A stretch of 64,000 nucleotides of DNA from an uncultured Naasia sp. (GCA_913778905.1 CAJYYA010000006.1:1-64000); one strand, 5' to 3'. Positions 43,446 to 56,207 are shown, numbered from the stretch's first letter. The notes: generated from the letters alone by a model not told the origin. A program made the numbers and translations.

Positions 43446-44747
43446 GTGGGCGATGTCGGCCACACGAACAGTGCAGACGAGAAGGTCACGCTGACCTATC
43501 CCGGCGGTACTGCCGAGTTCCCGATCCTGCCGAGTGTCGACGGTGCTTCGAGCATCGACATGTCGACGCTCATGAAGCAGACCGGGCTCACCTCGCTCGA
43601 TCAGGGTTTCGTCAACACGGCGTCGACCCGATCGGCGATCACCTACATCGACGGTGAGAACGGGATCCTGCGTTACCGCGGCTATCCCATCGAGGAGCTT
43701 GCGACGAATTCGTCGTTCCTCGAGGTCGCGTGGCTCCTCATCTACGGCGAACTGCCGTCCGCCGATGAGCTCGCGGCGTTCGACGAGAAGATCCGGCGTC
43801 ACACTCTCCTCCACGAGGACCTGAAGAACTTCTTCACCGCCCTGCCGCACACCGCGCATCCGATGTCGGTGTTGTCGTCCGCGGTCTCCGCGCTCTCCAC
43901 GTACTACGAGGGTTCGCTCAATCCTCGCGACCCCGAACAGGTCGAGGCGTCGACTATCCGCCTGCTGGCGAAGATGCCGGTGATCGCGGCCTACGCGCAC
44001 AAGAAGAGCCTCGGCCAGGCGTTCCTCTACCCGGACAACTCGCTGAGCTTCATGGACAACTTCCTCAAGCTCAACTTCGGCACCATGGCCGAGCCGTACG
44101 AGCCCAACCCGGTGCTGTCGAAGGCTCTCGAGCGCCTGCTGATCCTCCACGAGGACCACGAGCAGAACGCCTCGACCTCGACGGTGCGTCTCGTCGGATC
44201 GACCGAGGCGAACATGTTCACCTCGATCTCCGCCGGTATCGCCGCGCTCTCGGGCCCGCTTCACGGCGGCGCGAACGAATCCGTCCTCACGATGCTGCGG
44301 CAGATCCAGGAGTCGGGTCAGGGCGTTCAGAAGTTCGTCGAGCGCGTCAAGAACAAGGAAGAGGGCGTGCGCCTGATGGGCTTCGGCCATCGGGTCTACA
44401 AGAGCTACGACCCGCGCGCCAAGCTCGTCAAGGAGAGTGCCGACGAAGTGCTCGCCGCCCTCGGCATCCAGGACGAGATGCTCGATCTGGCCCGCGAGCT
44501 CGAGCAGATCGCTCTCGCCGACGACTACTTCATCGAGCGCAAGCTGTACCCCAACGTCGACTTCTACACGGGCGTCATCTACAAGGCGATGGGCTTCCCG
44601 ACGCGTATGTTCACCGTGCTGTTCGCGATCGGACGCCTCCCCGGCTGGATCGCACACTGGCGCGAGGCGGCGACGGACAAGAACACCAAGATCGGCCGTC
44701 CGCAGCAGCTGTACATCGGCCCGGCGGAGCGCCACCTGAATCGCTGA
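43446..44747 (+). CDS. gltA: Citrate synthase
   Basis: 433 residues from GTG 43446; AGAAGGAGGC 4-12 nt upstream decides the start over ATG 43428. Type II (hexameric) citrate synthase: catalytic residues in SGPLHGGANE (His), GFGHRVYKSYDPR (His) and PNVDFYTGVIY (Asp). Condenses acetyl-CoA and oxaloacetate at the entry of the TCA cycle. Followed by a good terminator and a family B repeat array. Confidence 0.97.
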   Translation: MGDVGHTNSADEKVTLTYPGGTAEFPILPSVDGASSIDMSTLMKQTGLTSLDQGFVNTASTRSAITYIDGENGILRYRGYPIEELATNSSFLEVAWLLIYGELPSADELAAFDEKIRRHTLLHEDLKNFFTALPHTAHPMSVLSSAVSALSTYYEGSLNPRDPEQVEASTIRLLAKMPVIAAYAHKKSLGQAFLYPDNSLSFMDNFLKLNFGTMAEPYEPNPVLSKALERLLILHEDHEQNASTSTVRLVGSTEANMFTSISAGIAALSGPLHGGANESVLTMLRQIQESGQGVQKFVERVKNKEEGVRLMGFGHRVYKSYDPRAKLVKESADEVLAALGIQDEMLDLARELEQIALADDYFIERKLYPNVDFYTGVIYKAMGFPTRMFTVLFAIGRLPGWIAHWREAATDKNTKIGRPQQLYIGPAERHLNR

Positions 44748-44756
44748 CCCGGTCAC

Positions 44757-44799
44757 GACGAAGCGTCGTCTATCCCGTGGGGATGGACGGCGCTTCGTC
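44757..44799 (+). terminator. Terminator of gltA
   Basis: Arms GACGAAGCGTCGTCTATCCC and GGGATGGACGGCGCTTCGTC with a few G-T or mismatched pairs and a 3-nt loop. Confidence 0.8.
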
Positions 44800-44828
44800 A
44801 TGGCGCGGACGCTCGACACCGCTGCATG

Positions 44829-45022
44829 CAGGCGCTCTCGATACGTCGCTGCGCTCCTACTCGAGCCGTCTCGGTACGGGACGCTTCGCGGTCCCTACTC
44901 GACGTCCAAGACTATGGCGCCGCTGCAGAATCGGACGCCCGGGCTTCCGGTGGTCGAGTAGGCGCCGCGAAGCGCGCCGTACCGAGACCGGCCGAGTAGC
45001 GAAGTGTATCGAGGCCTCGCCC
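44829..45022. repeat. Family B repeat array 2
   Basis: Forward unit GCTCTCGATACGTCGCTGC and CTACTCGAGCCGTCTCGGTA (44829-44911), and inverted unit GGTCGAGTAGGCGCC ... CCGAGTAGCGAAGTGTATCG (44952-45016). Lies between convergent gltA and dapD; the unit ends a few bases before the dapD stop. Confidence 0.87.
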
Positions 45023-45032
45023 GGGATGCGGG

Positions 45033-45971
45033 TCAGGCGTGCAGGGCCTCGTTCAGGGCGATGCCCTGACCCGTGCGGCTCGTGACCTCGACGGCACCTG
45101 TGAGCGAGTTGCGACGGAACAGCAGCCCCGCAACGCCGGACAGCTCCTTGGCCTTCACCGTGCGGTCCTCGTCGACCAGAGTCACCTTCGTGCCCGCGGT
45201 GACGTAGAGCCCGGCCTCGACGATGCAGTCGTCGCCGATCGAGATCCCGACGCCGGCATTGGCGCCCAGAAGGGCCCGCTCGCCGATCGTGACCCGTTCG
45301 GTGCCGCCGCCCGACAGGGTGCCCATGATCGAGGCGCCCCCGCCGATGTCGGAGCCGTCGCCCACGACGACACCCTGCGAGATGCGGCCCTCGACCATCG
45401 ACGCGCCGAGCGTGCCCGCATTGAAGTTGACGAAACCCTCGTGCATCACCGTGGTGCCCGGCGCGAGGTGAGCCCCGAGGCGGACGCGCGACGCGTCGGC
45501 GATGCGGACCCGATGGGGGACCACGTAATCGGTCAGGCGGGGGAACTTGTCGACCCCCTGGATCTCGATGCCGTGACGCTTGAGCGCCGGGAGGTTCGCA
45601 GCGGCGAAGTCGGGATGTACGGGACCGGCGTTCGTGAAAGCGACGATGGGCAGATGCCCGAAGATCCCGTCCAGGTTGATCTCGTTCGGCTTGACCATCG
45701 CGAGCGAAAGCAGGTGCAGGCGGAGATACACGTCGCCCGTGGACAGGGGCGCCTTGTCGAGATCGATCTCGACCGTGACCGCGTCGATGCGGACGCCACG
45801 GCGGGGATCTTCACCGGCGTGCTGAGCTATCTCGGTGGGGACGATCCAGCGGTCCCGTCCCGGCGGCAGCTCGCCGAGTTCGGGCGAGGGGAACCAGGTG
45901 TCGAGGACGGTTCCATCGGAGTGGACGGTCGCGAGGCCGTAGCCCCAGGCAGGTCGAGAATGCGCGCTCAC
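45033..45971 (-). CDS. dapD: 2,3,4,5-tetrahydropyridine-2,6-dicarboxylate N-succinyltransferase
   Basis: 312 residues from GTG 45971; upstream frame continuations are rejected because TACTCT lies 6 nt before this GTG. N-terminal domain [20 protein letters not shown], then a left-handed beta-helix of hexapeptide repeats ([49 protein letters not shown]). Actinobacterial-type DapD. It succinylates tetrahydrodipicolinate in the lysine and meso-DAP route. Its partner dapE is at 51.5 kb. Confidence 0.95.
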   Translation of the reverse strand: MSAHSRPAWGYGLATVHSDGTVLDTWFPSPELGELPPGRDRWIVPTEIAQHAGEDPRRGVRIDAVTVEIDLDKAPLSTGDVYLRLHLLSLAMVKPNEINLDGIFGHLPIVAFTNAGPVHPDFAAANLPALKRHGIEIQGVDKFPRLTDYVVPHRVRIADASRVRLGAHLAPGTTVMHEGFVNFNAGTLGASMVEGRISQGVVVGDGSDIGGGASIMGTLSGGGTERVTIGERALLGANAGVGISIGDDCIVEAGLYVTAGTKVTLVDEDRTVKAKELSGVAGLLFRRNSLTGAVEVTSRTGQGIALNEALHA

Positions 45972-45977
45972 GCCTCC

Positions 45978-45983
45978 AGAGTA
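45978..45983 (-). promoter_or_regulatory. Leaderless -10 box of dapD
   Basis: TACTCT on the minus strand, 6 nt before GTG 45971. Confidence 0.65.
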
Positions 45984-46043
45984 GTGACCCGCCGAGTCGG
46001 AATTCCCGCCGAGAAGCCTTGCTCCGACGGCGCAGGCCGCCCC

Positions 46044-46049
46044 TAGGAT
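46044..46049 (+). promoter_or_regulatory. Leaderless -10 box of the antiterminator gene
   Basis: TAGGAT, 7-nt gap, ATG 46057. Confidence 0.65.
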
Positions 46050-46056
46050 GCTCAAC

Positions 46057-46965
46057 ATGTCCGGCTCCGATGGCGTTCGGCCCCCAGGGGTCGGCGTCTA
46101 TCGACTGCTCAACAACAACGTCGTCGTCATGGTCGACGGCGAAGGGCGCGAGCGGGTCCTGATGGGGCGCGGGATCGGCTTCCAGCTCAAGCACGACGGT
46201 GTCGTCGACCCGGCGAAGGTCGAGAAGACCTTCGTGCTCGACAAGGCGGGCGATTCGGACGGCGCCCAGCGGGTGCTCGCCGAGGCTCCCTACCCCCTCG
46301 TCCAGGCTGTGCTCAAGGCCGTCGACCTGGCGGAGCGCGACCTGGGTCGCGATCTCGGGCGCAGGCTGCCTCTCGCCGTCATCGACCATGTCCAGTACGT
46401 GCTCGAGCGCCTCGATCAGGGTGTGCGGATCCCGTCGACATCGATGCCGGAACTCCGGATCCTGCACCCTGACGAGTCCCGGGCCGCCGAACGGATGGCC
46501 GCCTCCATCTCGGCGAGTCTCGAGCGCGACCTCCCGCCGGAGGAGGGGGTGTTCCTGACGATGCACCTGCTCAACGCGACGCGGGACGAGCCCAACGGCA
46601 CCGCCGCGCTGTTGTTCCGGCGAGTCCAGCACGTCGTCAAGACCGTGGAGGCCGGGTTGGGAGCGTCTCTCGACACCTCGCGACCGGACTACGCCCGCTT
46701 CATCCTGCACGTGCGATTCCTGCTGCAACGTCTCGTCGAGCGGAGCATGCTCGCCGGCGGCGATTCATCGTTCTTCGAGTTCGCGAAGCAGCGCTACCCG
46801 CGGGCCTACGAGATCGCCGAGCGCGTCAAGGCGTACGTGCTCGAGGCGACGCGGTCCACCCTCACCGACGAGGAGGTGCTCTATCTGATCGTCCACATCG
46901 AGCGCCTCTCCGTGTCTCTCGGACTGTCCGAAGCCACCGGGATCGACAGGGTTGGCGAGGCGTGA
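46057..46965 (+). CDS. licT: BglG/LicT-family transcription antiterminator
   Basis: 302 residues from ATG 46057. N-terminal RNA-binding CAT domain of about 55 residues ([30 protein letters not shown]), then PRD1 with its histidine in [13 protein letters not shown] and PRD2 with [11 protein letters not shown]-type residues. PRDs are phosphorylated by HPr/BglF and set RNA binding. The RAT/terminator target lies immediately downstream, so it controls the following PTS gene in response to beta-glucosides. Confidence 0.95.
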   Translation: MSGSDGVRPPGVGVYRLLNNNVVVMVDGEGRERVLMGRGIGFQLKHDGVVDPAKVEKTFVLDKAGDSDGAQRVLAEAPYPLVQAVLKAVDLAERDLGRDLGRRLPLAVIDHVQYVLERLDQGVRIPSTSMPELRILHPDESRAAERMAASISASLERDLPPEEGVFLTMHLLNATRDEPNGTAALLFRRVQHVVKTVEAGLGASLDTSRPDYARFILHVRFLLQRLVERSMLAGGDSSFFEFAKQRYPRAYEIAERVKAYVLEATRSTLTDEEVLYLIVHIERLSVSLGLSEATGIDRVGEA

Positions 46966-46985
46966 GAGGTGTGCTAACTTCCTGA

Positions 46986-50497
<3,512 letters not shown>

Positions 50498-50517
50498 CCG
50501 GCAGAACTTCCGTTCGC

Positions 50518-50552
50518 GGACCGGCCCCGAGCGCCCCGCTCGGGGCCGGTCC
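50518..50552 (+). terminator. Partial terminator between bglA and the HAD gene
   Basis: Arms GGACCGGCCCCGAG and CTCGGGGCCGGTCC with a 7-nt loop, followed by TCTTCT. The HAD gene ribosome binding site starts just after it. Confidence 0.8.
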
Positions 50553-50571
50553 TCTTCTCGTGAGGACACCC

Positions 50572-51423
50572 ATGACCCGCACCCGCATCGCCTTCCTCGA
50601 CGTCGACGGCACGATCCTCGAGCACGGCTCGGTCATCGCTCCGTCCACCGTCACCGCCATCCGGACGGCGCGCGCGGCGGGCCACCAGGTGTGGCTGTGT
50701 ACGGGACGAGCGGACGCCGACATCCACCCCGAGGTGCGGGAAATCGGATTCGACGGGATCATCAGCAACGGCGGCGCCTATGCCACCCGCGACGGCGTAT
50801 TCGTGCTGGAGAGGCCGATGCCGCGCGTCGATGTCGAGGCGATCGAGACTCACCTCCGGGATCACGGCATCCCCTACTTCCTTCAGACCCACGACGCGGT
50901 CTTCGCGAGCCCCGGTATCGCGGAGGTGACAGCTGAGTACTTCGACCGCATCAGGCGCGAGCGCCTGTCGCATCTCACGGCGCTCGGCCACACGCCTTCG
51001 TCGGCACCGACCCTCGATCGTTACCGACCCCTGGCGGAGGTGGATCGCGATCGTGTCGCCAAGGCCGTCTTCATCAGTCCGGATACGCAAGCGCTCGCGT
51101 CGACCTCGACGCTTCTGGACGAGCGGTTCGATGTCATCCCCGGGTCGATCCCGCTTCCGGCAGGCTCGAACGGCGAGATCGGACTCGTCGGTGTGACCAA
51201 GGGGTCGGCGATCCTCGAGGTCCTCGACCTGCTCGGGATCGACCCGGTCGATGCGATCGGGATCGGCGACAGTTGGAACGACGTCCCCATGTTCGAGGTC
51301 GTGGGCACAGCGATCGCCATGGGCAACGCCGCTCCCGAGCTGCAGACGCTGGCCGGTCAGGTGACGACCGCCGTCCTCGACGACGGCATCCACAACGCGT
51401 TCGATCGCATGGGTTTGATCTGA
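50572..51423 (+). CDS. Cof-type HAD phosphatase
   Basis: 283 residues from ATG 50572. HAD motif I FLDVDGTIL (Asp10, Asp12), motif II VWLCTGRA, motif III Lys near AKAVFIS/VTKGSA, and motif IV IGIGDSWNDVPMFEV. The class IIB cap marks the Cof/YbiV sugar-phosphatase group. Being the last gene of the beta-glucoside module it probably dephosphorylates a sugar phosphate that accumulates, as for other PTS-linked HADs. Substrate not known. Confidence 0.9.
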   Translation: MTRTRIAFLDVDGTILEHGSVIAPSTVTAIRTARAAGHQVWLCTGRADADIHPEVREIGFDGIISNGGAYATRDGVFVLERPMPRVDVEAIETHLRDHGIPYFLQTHDAVFASPGIAEVTAEYFDRIRRERLSHLTALGHTPSSAPTLDRYRPLAEVDRDRVAKAVFISPDTQALASTSTLLDERFDVIPGSIPLPAGSNGEIGLVGVTKGSAILEVLDLLGIDPVDAIGIGDSWNDVPMFEVVGTAIAMGNAAPELQTLAGQVTTAVLDDGIHNAFDRMGLI

Positions 51424-51462
51424 TCGACCGTCGGGTTCGGGAGACACCGGGCCGGTGCACCC

Positions 51463-51468
51463 TAGGGT
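51463..51468 (+). promoter_or_regulatory. Leaderless -10 box of dapE
   Basis: TAGGGT, 7-nt gap, GTG 51476. Confidence 0.65.
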
Positions 51469-51475
51469 TGTGCGG

Positions 51476-52558
51476 GTGAGCGTCATCGACCTGTCCCAGT
51501 CGTCCATCGACATCACCCGCGAGATCTGCGACATCGACTCGGTGAGCGACCGCGAGGGCCCCCTCGCCGACCTCATCGAGCGCACCGCCCGCTCGCTCGA
51601 GCACCTGACGGTGAGCCGTCACGGTGACACGATCGTCGCGCGTACGACCCTCGGTCGCGCGCAACGCGTCGTCATCGCCGGCCACATCGACACCGTGCCC
51701 ATCAACAAGAACCTGCCCACCCGGTTCGAGACCATCGACGGCGTCGACTACCTCTGGGGTCGCGGCACGGTCGACATGAAGGCCGGCGTCGCGGTTCAGC
51801 TCAAACTCGCGGCCGAGCTCACCGACCCCGAGGTCGACATCACGTGGATCTGGTACGACCACGAAGAGGTCTCCGAGTCGAAGAATGGGCTCAACAAACT
51901 CTCGCAGAGCAACCCCGAGTTGCTCGCCGGCGACTTCGCGATCCTGTCCGAGCCCACGCGATCCGAGATCGAGGGCGGCTGCAACGGCAATCTCCGCGCG
52001 GAGATCCGCACACGGGGGCTGCGATCGCACTCGGCCCGCTCCTGGGTCGGCGACAACGCCATCCACAAGGCCGCGCCGATCCTGAACATCCTGGCGGACT
52101 ACGAGGCGGAGCAGATCGAGGTCGACGGCCTCGTCTATCGCGAGGGGCTCAACGCCGTCGGCGTCACGGGAGGCATCGCCGGCAACGTCATCCCCGACGA
52201 GTGCATGGTCCACGTCAACTACCGCTTCGCGCCGAGCAAGTCCGGTGAGGAGGCGGTCGCGCACATCCACGAGCTCTTCGGCGACTACGAGATCGAGATC
52301 GTCGATCTCGCCGTCGGCGCGCGTCCCGGACTGGATGCTCCGATCGCCCAGCAGTTCGTCGCCGCGGTCGGCGGTACGCCCATGCCGAAGTACGGCTGGA
52401 CCGACGTCGCCCGCTTCTCACGTCTCGGCGTCCCCGCGATCAACTACGGCCCGGGTGACCCCATGAAGGCGCATGCCGACGACGAACGTGTGCCCCTGCA
52501 GCAGATCACCGACTGCGAGAGGGGCCTGCGGGCGTGGCTCAGCGGCTCCGCGAGCTGA
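51476..52558 (+). CDS. dapE: Succinyl-diaminopimelate desuccinylase
   Basis: 360 residues from GTG 51476 (GTG 51455 would give a longer, less likely start). M20 metallopeptidase fold: metal-binding His and Asp in VIAGHIDTVPIN and LWGRGTVDMKAGV, catalytic Glu-Glu in YDHEEVSESKNG, and later EPTRSEIEGGCNGNL. Releases succinate in the meso-DAP/lysine pathway, two steps after DapD. Here it is separated from dapD by the 5.4-kb beta-glucoside module, both genes pointing away from it. The next gene overlaps by 25 bp. Confidence 0.95.
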   Translation: MSVIDLSQSSIDITREICDIDSVSDREGPLADLIERTARSLEHLTVSRHGDTIVARTTLGRAQRVVIAGHIDTVPINKNLPTRFETIDGVDYLWGRGTVDMKAGVAVQLKLAAELTDPEVDITWIWYDHEEVSESKNGLNKLSQSNPELLAGDFAILSEPTRSEIEGGCNGNLRAEIRTRGLRSHSARSWVGDNAIHKAAPILNILADYEAEQIEVDGLVYREGLNAVGVTGGIAGNVIPDECMVHVNYRFAPSKSGEEAVAHIHELFGDYEIEIVDLAVGARPGLDAPIAQQFVAAVGGTPMPKYGWTDVARFSRLGVPAINYGPGDPMKAHADDERVPLQQITDCERGLRAWLSGSAS

Positions 52559-53769
52559 TCCCCCCGGCTGCGCTCCTCGACTTCTCCTCGGATGAGGTCG
52601 CCACGCGGCCTCGCCGGATCTGGATCCTCCAGACCCTCGGGATCTGGCTCGTCGCCCGCCTGATCACGACGACAGCGCTGCTAATCATGCATTCGCAGCT
52701 CCTCCCCGGTTCGCGCGGAGCGGGGACGAGCAACCTCGTGGACTATTCATCCATCTGGGACGGCCAGTGGTACTGGTCGGTCGCCTACAGCGGATACCCG
52801 AGCGTGCTGCCGCTCAGTGTGGACGGGGCGGTGGCGGAGAACCAGTGGGCGTTCATGCCCGCCTATCCGTTCCTGGCAGCCGGGGTCGCGTTCGTGCTCG
52901 GAGTCACGTGGCCCGTCGCCGGCGTGCTGCTGTCGACCGTCTGCGGGTTTGTCGCGGCGCCTGTGCTCTACGCGCTCTTCCGCACGCGCCTGTCGCACCC
53001 TCGCGCCCTGTTCTCGGTGGCGCTGATAGCCGTGGGCCCGGTGTCGTTCATCTTCCAGATGGCCTATGCCGAATCCATGCAGCTACTCCTGCTCGCGCTC
53101 TCGTTGCTCCTGCTCGTCCGCAGACGCTGGGCGCTGCTCGTTCCGGTCATCGCTCTCATGGCGTTCACCCGGCCGACCGGGCTGGCCTTCGCCTTCGCCC
53201 TGGTCCTCTACTGGCTCGGCCGACACGTCGCACGGAAGAGCGAGCTGTTCCCCGCCCGCGAACGGTTCGTCATCGCGGGACTCGCGGTGTACAGCGGCGT
53301 TCTCGGGCTGGCCTGGGCCGGCATCGCGTGGGCCGTGACCGGATCGATGACCGCTTATACAGACACCGAGCTGGCCTGGCGCAGCTCGTGGCTGGGTCCC
53401 ACGCATCTGCTCCCGTTCACCGCCTGGTTCGAGGCCGCCCCGTTCTGGGTCGGAGCCGCCGCGGGGCCGTTCGTGGTGGTCGCGATAGTCGTCGCATTCC
53501 TGCTGCTCCTGGTGACCCCACGGGCGAGGGCGCTCGGCGTGGAGATGCGGAGCTGGGTGATCGCCTACGGCGTGTATCTGTTCGCGGTCTTCTTCCCGCA
53601 GTCGAGCCTGCTCCGGCTCCTGATGCCGATGTTCCCTCTGGCCGCCGTTCTCGCCCCGCGGCGCTCGAAGGCTGCCGGGGCGGCGATCCTCCTCGTCGCG
53701 CTCGCCCTGCAGCTGGTCTGGTTGTGGTTCACCTGGGGCCCTGTGACGACCTGGTGGTCGGTGCCCTGA
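52534..53769 (+). CDS. PIG-V-like membrane glycosyltransferase (GT-C)
   Basis: 411 residues from GTG 52534, which overlaps the end of dapE. About ten membrane helices. WDGQWYWSVAYSGYPSVLPL following the first helix matches the acidic first loop of GT-C mannosyltransferases of the Gpi18/PIG-V family, and FMPAYPFL supports it. Such enzymes use polyprenyl-phosphate sugars outside the membrane. Actinobacterial members may modify lipoglycans or proteins. Exact acceptor unknown. It has no terminator between it and dapE. Confidence 0.82.
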   Translation: MAQRLRELIPPAALLDFSSDEVATRPRRIWILQTLGIWLVARLITTTALLIMHSQLLPGSRGAGTSNLVDYSSIWDGQWYWSVAYSGYPSVLPLSVDGAVAENQWAFMPAYPFLAAGVAFVLGVTWPVAGVLLSTVCGFVAAPVLYALFRTRLSHPRALFSVALIAVGPVSFIFQMAYAESMQLLLLALSLLLLVRRRWALLVPVIALMAFTRPTGLAFAFALVLYWLGRHVARKSELFPARERFVIAGLAVYSGVLGLAWAGIAWAVTGSMTAYTDTELAWRSSWLGPTHLLPFTAWFEAAPFWVGAAAGPFVVVAIVVAFLLLLVTPRARALGVEMRSWVIAYGVYLFAVFFPQSSLLRLLMPMFPLAAVLAPRRSKAAGAAILLVALALQLVWLWFTWGPVTTWWSVP

Positions 53770-53821
53770 TCGCGAGTCGACGCACGCTCGTCATGAGGTG
53801 TCCTCGACTACCGCCCACGTT

Positions 53822-53850
53822 TTGGCGGGTCCCCGCATGTGCGGGATAAT
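53822..53850 (+). promoter_or_regulatory. Strong promoter of the DUF3117 gene
   Basis: -35 TTGGCG (53822-53827), 17-nt spacer, -10 GATAAT (53845-53850). The closest match to a classic housekeeping promoter in this window, in a locally lower-GC spot. Confidence 0.78.
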
Positions 53851-53882
53851 AGAGACCTCAAGCCTTGTGAAAGGGGATCTCG

Positions 53883-54053
53883 ATGGCTGCAATGAAGCCG
53901 AGGACGGGCGATGGGCCCATGGAGGCCGTCAAAGAAGGTCGACTCATCATCGTGCGCGTCCCGCTCGAGGGCGGCGGCCGTCTTGTCGTCTCCGTGAACG
54001 ATGCCGAGGCAAAGGAGCTTCACGACGCCCTCGCGGCAGTCGTCAGCGCCTGA
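53883..54053 (+). CDS. DUF3117 small protein
   Basis: 56 residues from ATG 53883, with GAAAGGGG upstream. Sequence begins MAAMKPRTGDGPMEAVKEGR and continues RVPLEGGGRLVVSVNDAEA, a pattern I recognise as DUF3117, conserved across actinobacteria and of unknown function. Too short for many gene finders. The strong promoter and good hairpin after it suggest a highly expressed small protein. Confidence 0.93.
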   Translation: MAAMKPRTGDGPMEAVKEGRLIIVRVPLEGGGRLVVSVNDAEAKELHDALAAVVSA

Positions 54054-54068
54054 TCCCCACGTCGTACA

Positions 54069-54117
54069 CGACGAAGCTCCGGTCACTCCCGTCAGGGAGG
54101 CCGGAGCTTCGTCGTTT
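54069..54117. terminator. Bidirectional terminator
   Basis: Arms CGACGAAGCTCCGG and CCGGAGCTTCGTCG with a nested CTCCC/GGGAG and a following TTT. Serves both DUF3117 and the convergent O-methyltransferase. Confidence 0.88.
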
Positions 54118-54146
54118 CAGCGAGCCGTGATCGGCTGCGACGAAAG

Positions 54147-54773
54147 TCAGCGGCGCACGAGCTGCAGCAGCCCATCGCCCGCGGGGGAGAGGGCGCTGAG
54201 CACCGCGGTCGACCCGCTCACCGTGTCGAGCAGCGTGCGGAGGTTGCGCGCCAACGCCGTGCGCTTCGCCGGGTTCGAGACCTCGCCCCGCCCGAGCGCG
54301 CCGGAGATGAGGACCAGGCCGCCCTGGCGCACGAGTCGCAGACCGTGCTCGAGGTACTCGATGACATTGTCGGCATCGGCGTCGATGTGGACGAGATCGT
54401 AGGACTCCTCGTTCATGCGCGGCAGTACGTCGAGAGCGCGGCCCGCGATGAAGCGCACCTTGCCCTTGTTGTAACCGGCATCGAGGAATGACTGGCGGGC
54501 CGCCGCATGATGGTCGGGTTCGGTGTCGATCGTCGTCAGCGTGGCCGTCGGCGAGCCCTGCAGCAGCCAGAGACCCGAGACCCCGGTGCCGGTGCCGACC
54601 TCGATGATGTTCTCGGCACGGGACGCGGCCGACAGGATGGCCAGCTGGGCGCCGACCGACGGGCACACGGGCTCGATGCCGAGCTCGAGCGAGTTGGCGC
54701 GGGCCGCGGCGATGACCTCGGGCTCGACGACCAGGTCGTCGGCGTACTTCCAGTTGGCTTCCTTCTCAGACAT
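54147..54773 (-). CDS. SAM-dependent O-methyltransferase
   Basis: 208 residues from ATG 54773. Methyltransferase 24/3 type: motif I NIIEVGTGTGVSGLWLLQ, DTEPDHHAAARQSFLDAG, LVHIDADADNVIEYLEHGL (catechol-O-MT-like Asp block) and LRLVRQGGLVLISGALGRGE. These enzymes methylate hydroxyls on small molecules; substrate unknown. TAAGCT 9 nt upstream of the ATG is a possible promoter box giving a very short leader. Confidence 0.9.
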   Translation of the reverse strand: MSEKEANWKYADDLVVEPEVIAAARANSLELGIEPVCPSVGAQLAILSAASRAENIIEVGTGTGVSGLWLLQGSPTATLTTIDTEPDHHAAARQSFLDAGYNKGKVRFIAGRALDVLPRMNEESYDLVHIDADADNVIEYLEHGLRLVRQGGLVLISGALGRGEVSNPAKRTALARNLRTLLDTVSGSTAVLSALSPAGDGLLQLVRR

Positions 54774-54847
54774 AAGGAGACCAGCTTACGGCGGCGGAGC
54801 AGCCCTCACCGACGGGTCGCGGCGGCATCCACCCGACGGGAACGGGA

Positions 54848-54853
54848 TACCCT
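54848..54853 (+). promoter_or_regulatory. Leaderless -10 box of tatB
   Basis: TACCCT, 6-nt gap, GTG 54860. Confidence 0.65.
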
Positions 54854-54859
54854 TGGGCG

Positions 54860-55249
54860 GTGTTCGGCCTCACGTTCGAGAAGCTCCTCATCATCGGAGT
54901 GATCGCCGTCGTGCTCCTCGGACCCGATCGATTGCCGCAGGCGGCGGCGGGTCTCGCCCGACTCGTCAAGCAGCTCAAGGGGTTCGCCGACGGCGCGAAG
55001 ACCCGCATGCGCGACGAGATGGGCCCCGAGTTCGACGAGGTCGACTGGAAGAAGCTCGATCCGCGACAGTACGACCCGCGTCGCATCATCCGCGAGGCTC
55101 TGGCCGATGACGGCCGCACAGACGATTCGGCGAGGCCCCGCGTGAAGCCCACGTCCCTGCCGCCGGATGCGATGCAGAACGCCGCACGCGTCACACCCCC
55201 GCCCCGTGCCGCCGGAGGGCCCGTCGCCTTCGACTCCGAGGCGACCTGA
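54860..55249 (+). CDS. tatB: Sec-independent translocase subunit TatB
   Basis: 129 residues from GTG 54860. One N-terminal helix (LTFEKLLIIGVIAVVLLGPD), the invariant Gly-Pro hinge in LLGPDRLPQAAAGLARLVKQ, then a long amphipathic helix and a polar tail. TatB helps recognise twin-arginine substrates such as EfeB in this window. Isolated gene with its own promoter; tatA and tatC are not nearby. Confidence 0.93.
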   Translation: MFGLTFEKLLIIGVIAVVLLGPDRLPQAAAGLARLVKQLKGFADGAKTRMRDEMGPEFDEVDWKKLDPRQYDPRRIIREALADDGRTDDSARPRVKPTSLPPDAMQNAARVTPPPRAAGGPVAFDSEAT

Positions 55250-55282
55250 TCGAGGTCGAAACGGGTGTTCCGGCGGTCCGAC

Positions 55283-56191
55283 TCACCTGTCGGAGTAGCG
55301 AGCGGCCTCCGCGGCGAGAGCCTCGAGCACGAGCTGCACGGACGGGCGTTCCGCCCGGTCGGGCCGCATGAGCGCTGAGATGTGCCGCACCGAGTCGACC
55401 TGGGCGATGGGGCGCACCACGATGTCCGAGCGCCTGCTGGCCTGAGTGGTGAAGCGGGGGAAGATCCCGACTCCGTGGCCCTGGCTGACGAGCGCTTCGA
55501 CGATCCGCACGTCCGTAAAGCGCTGCTTGACCACGGGGGGCTCGCCCGTGATCTCCTCGATCTCTTCGAGGACGCTCTGGAACGGGAAGTTCGGCGGTAC
55601 GCCGATCCACGGTTCGCCGATCAGATCGGCCGGGCTGATCTGCTCTTCGTCGGCGAGGCGGTGCCCGGGAGGCAGGCCCACGTCGAGAGGCTCGACCATC
55701 AGCTGCACGATGTGGAGACCACTGCCGCGCCAGGTCTTCTGGCCGTCGGGGGAGTGGGCGAGGACGATGTCGAAGTCGTTGGCCAGTGTGGCGAAGCCCT
55801 CCGTGGACGGGTCCCGATCGCTGGCCGTCAGCCGGATACCCGGGTGCTCGTCAAGACGGTCGAGGAGTCCGGGGAGGAACATCTGACCCGCGGTCGGGAA
55901 GACCGCCAGCGTGACCTCGCCGCTCGGCGTGCCCTTGTACTCGGACCACAGCGCCTGGGCCCGTTCCATGGCGACCGCGATGTCGGTCGCCGTCCGTGCG
56001 AGCGCCCGGCCGGCGTCGGTCAGCTTGATACCTCGCCCGTCCCGCTCGGTGAGGGGGACTCCGCTCTCGCGCTCGAGGACTTTGAGCTGCTGGGACACCG
56101 CGGAAGGGGTGCGATTGGTGGCCTGCGCAACCGCGCCGACGCTGCCGCGTTCGGCGAGTTCGCGGAGGAGTTCGAGCCTGCGGACGTCCAT
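55283..56191 (-). CDS. LysR-family transcriptional regulator
   Basis: 302 residues from ATG 56191. N-terminal HTH MDVRRLELLRELAERGSVGA, TNRTPSAVSQQLKVLERESG; C-terminal effector domain with GEVTLAVFPTAGQMFLP and LPPGHRLADEEQISPADLIG. Divergent from a 38-residue membrane peptide across a low-GC 135-bp region with a palindromic site. Effector unknown. Confidence 0.93.
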   Translation of the reverse strand: MDVRRLELLRELAERGSVGAVAQATNRTPSAVSQQLKVLERESGVPLTERDGRGIKLTDAGRALARTATDIAVAMERAQALWSEYKGTPSGEVTLAVFPTAGQMFLPGLLDRLDEHPGIRLTASDRDPSTEGFATLANDFDIVLAHSPDGQKTWRGSGLHIVQLMVEPLDVGLPPGHRLADEEQISPADLIGEPWIGVPPNFPFQSVLEEIEEITGEPPVVKQRFTDVRIVEALVSQGHGVGIFPRFTTQASRRSDIVVRPIAQVDSVRHISALMRPDRAERPSVQLVLEALAAEAARYSDR

Positions 56192-56197
56192 GGGTCG

Positions 56198-56203
56198 AGC
56201 CTA
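56198..56203 (-). promoter_or_regulatory. Leaderless -10 box of the LysR gene
   Basis: TAGGCT on the minus strand, 6 nt before ATG 56191. Confidence 0.65.
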
Positions 56204-56207
56204 TCTC

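Noticed and set aside
43431-44819. 462-codon antisense frame in gltA
   Set aside because: Shadow; citrate synthase catalytic motifs are on the plus strand.
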